From: Bacteroidota bacterium
GTDB lineage: Bacteria; Bacteroidota; Bacteroidia; Bacteroidales; UBA4417
Direction of reading: 5' to 3'
Assembly (NCBI GenBank): GCA_020048595.1
Contig: JAIFMH010000085.1
Coordinates: forward strand, 1-17,110
Length of the DNA stretch: 17,110 nucleotides
Positions 13,806-17,110 of the stretch are shown one piece after another. The first letter of the stretch is position 1. Each line of letters starts with the position of its first letter. The position numbers and the translations under genes are program-made. The notes under the pieces are model-generated. The model saw only the letters and a list, made by a program, of their open reading frames with translations, was not told where the DNA came from and searched no databases.

Positions 13806-14330
13806 AGCTGAATTATTAGTATATAATTAAAGTAAGTGTAAAACTATGCAAAGAGAATGTAAAAGTTTGTAAATTAAATGTAAATAGGTATTTTCAGAAA
13901 TCTACTAATAAGGCGTAAAAGATATTGACATAAGGTGCATTAATTATTTAATAACTTACATATGTATAAGCGTCCAGAATGAAATCAGTTTAATTTATTA
14001 GCAGTGCCAATTTTTTTGTCTACAATTTCCGGAGGTTTGTAAGATGCTCTTTTTCATTAGTTTCGTTAAATAATTATGCGTTTTGGTATTTAATTATTCA
14101 GGCATATACCTAGATATTTAAATGTAAAAAGGAGGACTGAAGAAATATTTACAAATTTCAATTCTAACCCCATTTCAGGTATTACTTTTCAATGATTTGT
14201 TTATAAATAACTATAGCCTGAGATACTTTACAGGAGATTTTAGCTGAATGAGCGTAGGGAGATGCTCGGCAAGCACTGTTGAATCTTTGTAAAGTGACAG
14301 GTAATACATTGATATTAAAATACATATAAT
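13806..14330. other. AT-rich gene-poor stretch
   Basis: About 525 bases with no convincing coding frame and no exact TAnnTTTG box on either strand. It contains two GGAGG-like sites, near 14031 and 14131, without a sensible frame behind them, and the nested inverted repeats listed separately. Confidence 0.6.
14179..14307. repeat. Nested inverted repeats, possible structured RNA
   Basis: Outer arms GTATTAC (14179-14185) and GTAATAC (14301-14307). Inner arms ACTTTACA (14225-14232) and TGTAAAGT (14288-14295), eight perfect pairs. Inside them GAGC (14250-14253) faces GCTC (14264-14267). The three pairs nest correctly, as a folded RNA would, but the 39-base asymmetric internal loop on the left is a weakness. 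I recognise no known RNA family. Confidence 0.25.
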
Positions 14331-14621
14331 TTGTTTGGCGACAAAATATTTGAGTGTTTTTCACTGGATAAATTATTGAGTTATCTAATATATAGTACTA
14401 ACCAAATGGAGGCTGGTGGTAAATATAGAGTCCTTAAAGGACGGAATTCAGGTAAGAGTAGCAAGATTGCTTCTTCTTTTAAGTATACAATTATAGGTCA
14501 TAAAAGGAATCTGGCATCTGGTTTTAACTGGATTTGTAATGATACTGCAGGAATACTGAAATCGGTATTAGTCGGTTTTGTACTCCTGCTTTTTTTTATT
14601 CCGGTCTTTTCCGGTCAATAA
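14331..14621 (+). CDS. Doubtful 96-codon frame ending in a signal-peptide-like helix
   Basis: The first part is polar and unremarkable, with a basic stretch at about residues 34-58 (KYRVLKGRNSGKSSK, then KYTIIGHKRN). The last 20 residues are KSVLVGFVLLLFFIPVFSGQ, which looks like a signal peptide with its cleavage site, and the stop follows at once. That arrangement suggests either a truncated start of a secreted protein or an unrelated membrane tail. The next gene, 71 bases downstream, begins with a different signal peptide ending in AFGQ, so the two could be relatives of which one decayed. No promoter box fits. I cannot tell a real small membrane protein from a remnant. Confidence 0.3.
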   Translation: MFGDKIFECFSLDKLLSYLIYSTNQMEAGGKYRVLKGRNSGKSSKIASSFKYTIIGHKRNLASGFNWICNDTAGILKSVLVGFVLLLFFIPVFSGQ

Positions 14622-14692
14622 AATTTTCTGAAAGCTACATTGAAACTCTAGATCGCTGCACAGATAATTAAATCCCTAATTCAAATGCCAAA

Positions 14693-17110
14693 TTGAAAAA
14701 AATACTTACAATCGTTAAATGTCTTCTGCCATTATTGATATTCCTCCTGATTGCAGGTGGAAATATTGCTTTTGGTCAGGTGAGGATTGCAAGTGTGAGC
14801 GGCAGTTGGAGTAATACGGCAACCTGGGGTGGTCAAAGTGTTCCTGTTAATACAGATGATGTTACGATTAATTCCGGAGTAACAGTTACCATGGATGTTA
14901 ATGGGACGTGCAGAACAATTACGGATATGGCTGACGGATCAATTTCCGGGGCAGGGGTTTTAACAATAGCGGGAAATGCGGGGATTGCTATTTATGATAT
15001 TTCGGGCACCGCTACTATATCCTGCCCTGTTTCAATGCCGGCCGATGCATCAATTTCAATTTCCGGCAGCCTGGCTATTTCGGGTGCCATTAGTGGGGCG
15101 GCAATCAATCTGATTAAGAATGGAACCGGAATACTGATACTTTCCGGACTAAACTCCTATATGGGTATCACAACTGTATCAGCAGGTATATTAAATATCC
15201 GCAGTAATATGGCAACAGGTAATCCTGCAGGCGGAGTAATAGTATCTTCGGGTGCCCGGTTAGAAGTGCAGGGAGGAATCATGGTTATCGGGGAAGCTTT
15301 AAGCCTTGCAGGCGAAGGTGGTGGAATATCCGGCGGCGCTTTGTATAATGTGAGTAATTCTAATATGTGGGCAGGTCCTATTGTAATAGATGGAGCTCTT
15401 ACCCGGATAAACTGTGCTTCCGGAGATCTTGTACTTTTCACTACTATTGATTTAAAGAATAATTCCCTGATTTTTCAGGGAGCCGCAAATACTTTTATGG
15501 CAGGAGATATTTTTTCAACAATCGGATCCGGAGACATTACTAAAGAAGGCTCAGGAGAACTTAGTTTTGGTAATCAGACTATTACGATAAATTCTCTTTT
15601 CATAAATGAGGGAAAGCTATTTTCTACTTCCGGAAATCTTAACCTTGCTGGTAATTTTAGTAATAATTCCATATTCGATCCCAATGGTGGAACAGTTATC
15701 CTGAGCAGCAGTGTTGTACAAAGTATCAATGGAACTCAACAAACTGCATTTAACAACCTTACACTCAATAATTCGTCAGGAGCGATCCTGGGGAATAGTG
15801 AAATAATTGATGGTACGTTAACTCTACTAAACGGAACACTTACTCTGGGCACGAATAATCTCACATTGGGTGTTGCAGCAGTAGCAGGTTCACCTTCTGT
15901 TTCGAATATGATTGTTGCTGATGGCACAGGCGAATGCCGCAGGGTATTTACAGCCAATGGCTCTTATGTGTTTCCTGTAGGTGACAATACCGGTACACCG
16001 GAATACTCACCTGTTACTCTAAATGCAACATCAGGTTCTTATTCGTCAGCATATGTTGCAGTTAGAGTGACTGATGCCAGGCATCCTGATAATACAAGTG
16101 GTGTTGATTTCCTCAGCAGGTACTGGACAGTTACCCAATCAGGAATAACTTCTTTTTCATATGACATATCCGGCACATTTCTAACTGCTGATGTTGAGGG
16201 AAACATAAATGATATTATAACCGGAGCATGGATTGGATCAGGTCCCTGGCAGGGCTTTAGCCAGGTTTCTGCAACATCAATTACCGCTTCCGGAATCACA
16301 GGAAATGCAGATTTTACAGGAATTTCAACTACATCATCTGCTCTTTCGGTAACAATAGATGCTAATCCTGCTTTAACTGTATGTAAGGATACCCCGGTTA
16401 CTTTAACCGCAACCCCAACCGGTAATTCTCCTTTTTCTTATATGTGGTTACCAAACGGAGAAACTACAGCTTCAATAACTCCTTCAACTGCAACTCCGGG
16501 TTCGATCCTATATACAGTTATAGTTACTGATGGAAACGGGCAAATGGAGGCAAGGATGGCAACTGTTAAGGTAAATGACATTCCAGTTGCAACCACCAGC
16601 CAGGTAAATGTAAAATGTAAAGGCGGTAACACCGGCACTGCTACAGTAGTTGCATCAGGTGGAACAGCGCCTTATACTTACTACTGGAATACTACTCCTG
16701 TTCAGAATGCAGCAACAGCAACAGGTCTGACAGCCGGTACATACAGTGTAATAATAACCGATGCCAACCTTTGCCCGATCACTAAATCAGTAACGATCAC
16801 CGAACCGGCAGCAGCTACAGTCGTTGTATCAGGTGGAACAGCACTTTACGCTTACTCCTGGAATACTACTCCTGTTCAGAATACGGCAACAGCAACCGGT
16901 CTGATAGCTGGTATCTATAGTGTAACTATAACCGATGCCAACCTTTGTAATATCACAAAATCAGTAACGATTACCGAACCGGCAGCAGCTCTTTCAGCAA
17001 CCACCAGCCAGGTAAATGTAAATTGTAAAGGTGGTAACACCGGCACTGCAACAGTGGTTGCATCAGGAGGGACAGCACTTTACACATACTCCTGGAATAC
17101 CACTCCTGTG
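14693..17110 (+). CDS. Large secreted repeat protein with PATR-like and SprB-like repeats, 3' end outside the window
   Basis: I translated 806 codons from TTG at 14693 to the last base and found no stop. The nearest in-frame stop upstream is at 14669, with no ATG or GTG between, so TTG is the best start. Residues 1-29 are a signal peptide (LKKILTIVKCLLPLL, then AFGQ). Next comes SGSWSNTATWGGQSVP-NTDDVTI (about 36-60), common at the start of Bacteroidota surface proteins. A passenger-type repeat with NGTGILILSGLNSYMGIT follows near 143-160, and a second KEGSGELSFG near 284-293. Residues 300-480 are Gly/Asn/Thr-rich strands. About 550-630 is an Ig/PKD-like domain (VCKDTPVTLTATPTG). From 633 SprB-like repeats run to the edge. 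Such proteins are usually type IX secretion cargo and adhesins; the C-terminal sorting domain would lie outside the window. Confidence 0.85.
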   Translation, partial: MKKILTIVKCLLPLLIFLLIAGGNIAFGQVRIASVSGSWSNTATWGGQSVPVNTDDVTINSGVTVTMDVNGTCRTITDMADGSISGAGVLTIAGNAGIAIYDISGTATISCPVSMPADASISISGSLAISGAISGAAINLIKNGTGILILSGLNSYMGITTVSAGILNIRSNMATGNPAGGVIVSSGARLEVQGGIMVIGEALSLAGEGGGISGGALYNVSNSNMWAGPIVIDGALTRINCASGDLVLFTTIDLKNNSLIFQGAANTFMAGDIFSTIGSGDITKEGSGELSFGNQTITINSLFINEGKLFSTSGNLNLAGNFSNNSIFDPNGGTVILSSSVVQSINGTQQTAFNNLTLNNSSGAILGNSEIIDGTLTLLNGTLTLGTNNLTLGVAAVAGSPSVSNMIVADGTGECRRVFTANGSYVFPVGDNTGTPEYSPVTLNATSGSYSSAYVAVRVTDARHPDNTSGVDFLSRYWTVTQSGITSFSYDISGTFLTADVEGNINDIITGAWIGSGPWQGFSQVSATSITASGITGNADFTGISTTSSALSVTIDANPALTVCKDTPVTLTATPTGNSPFSYMWLPNGETTASITPSTATPGSILYTVIVTDGNGQMEARMATVKVNDIPVATTSQVNVKCKGGNTGTATVVASGGTAPYTYYWNTTPVQNAATATGLTAGTYSVIITDANLCPITKSVTITEPAAATVVVSGGTALYAYSWNTTPVQNTATATGLIAGIYSVTITDANLCNITKSVTITEPAAALSATTSQVNVNCKGGNTGTATVVASGGTALYTYSWNTTPV
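16589..16816 (+). repeat. SprB-like repeat unit 1 (full length, 76 codons)
   Basis: Residues 633-708. Begins ATTSQVNVKCKGGNTGTA, continues TVVASGGTAPYTYYWN, then GLTAGTYSVIITDANLC, and ends ITEPAAA. Two cysteines, in KCKGG and ANLC, are spaced as in SprB repeats, where they may form a disulfide. Confidence 0.8.
16817..16990 (+). repeat. SprB-like repeat unit 2, lacking its first 18 codons
   Basis: 58 codons, residues 709-766. It begins directly at TVVVSGGTALYAYSWN and otherwise matches unit 1 to the end, ITEPAAA. The segment with the first cysteine (KCKGG) is missing, so the usual cysteine pair is broken in this unit. Confidence 0.8.
16997..17110 (+). repeat. SprB-like repeat unit 3, cut by the window edge
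   Basis: Residues 769-806. ATTSQVNVNCKGGNTGTA followed by TVVASGGTALYTYSWN, nearly identical to unit 1. A two-codon linker (Leu-Ser) separates it from unit 2. The full-length form has returned, so the short unit 2 is an exception. Confidence 0.8.

Noticed and set aside
14182..14364. 60-codon frame on the minus strand
   Set aside because: No recognisable domain, no signal peptide or promoter box, and it covers the inverted-repeat region. It looks like a chance frame in AT-rich DNA.
15157..16638. Several minus-strand frames opposite the adhesin
   Set aside because: The plus strand carries a continuous 806-codon frame with clear repeat motifs. The antisense frames are by-products of its biased codon use.
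16589..17110. CRISPR-like or tandem DNA repeat array
   Set aside because: The repeats are codon-periodic, diverge at third positions and encode SprB-like protein domains within one open frame.

Overview
The window looks like a chromosomal segment of a Bacteroidota bacterium, probably in or near Bacteroidales. Four lines of evidence support this. Several genes carry the Bacteroidota -7 promoter box TAnnTTTG. The biotin ligase has no N-terminal DNA-binding domain. The gene set around rsfS, ftsH, cdsA and psd is of the kind I recall from this phylum. A large surface protein at the right end carries SprB-type repeats, typical of adhesins exported by the type IX secretion system. I see no tRNA, rRNA, CRISPR array, insertion sequence or phage gene.

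Layout. 2-1381 (+): 3' part of a membrane-anchored heterodisulfide-reductase-like iron-sulfur protein, cut by the window start. 1651-2646 (+): an orphan sugar-binding-type lipoprotein. 2756-3508 (-): biotin-protein ligase with a TTG start. 3823-8790 (+): a tight cluster of rsfS, ftsH, a LUD-domain gene, a DUF2007 gene, cdsA and psd, driven by a consensus promoter about 150 bases upstream of rsfS. It joins ribosome silencing, membrane proteolysis and phospholipid synthesis. 8893-9189 (+): a small secreted cysteine-rich protein with its own promoter and a strong terminator. 9409-10107 (-): a HAD phosphatase; a promoter inside the longest open frame shows that its real start is internal. 10228-13275 (+): a four-gene run of an SPFH/band 7 membrane protein, a two-helix membrane protein, a secreted alpha/beta hydrolase and a ribbon-helix-helix protein. 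13337-13768 (-): a secreted DUF1573 protein; a bidirectional terminator lies between it and the preceding run. 13769-14692: AT-rich, gene-poor DNA with one doubtful 96-codon frame. 14693 to the right edge (+): an uninterrupted 806-codon frame with no stop in the window, encoding the N-terminal part of a large repeat-containing surface protein.

Most of the window is ordinary housekeeping DNA. The parts most worth a second look are the right-end adhesin with its internally deleted SprB repeat, the SPFH / membrane protein / hydrolase / RHH run, the secreted cysteine-rich protein, and the structured or decayed-looking stretch before the adhesin. I did not find convincing evidence of a wholly new system. 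The SPFH run is the best candidate for a poorly described functional module. All assignments come from reading motifs; no database search was possible.
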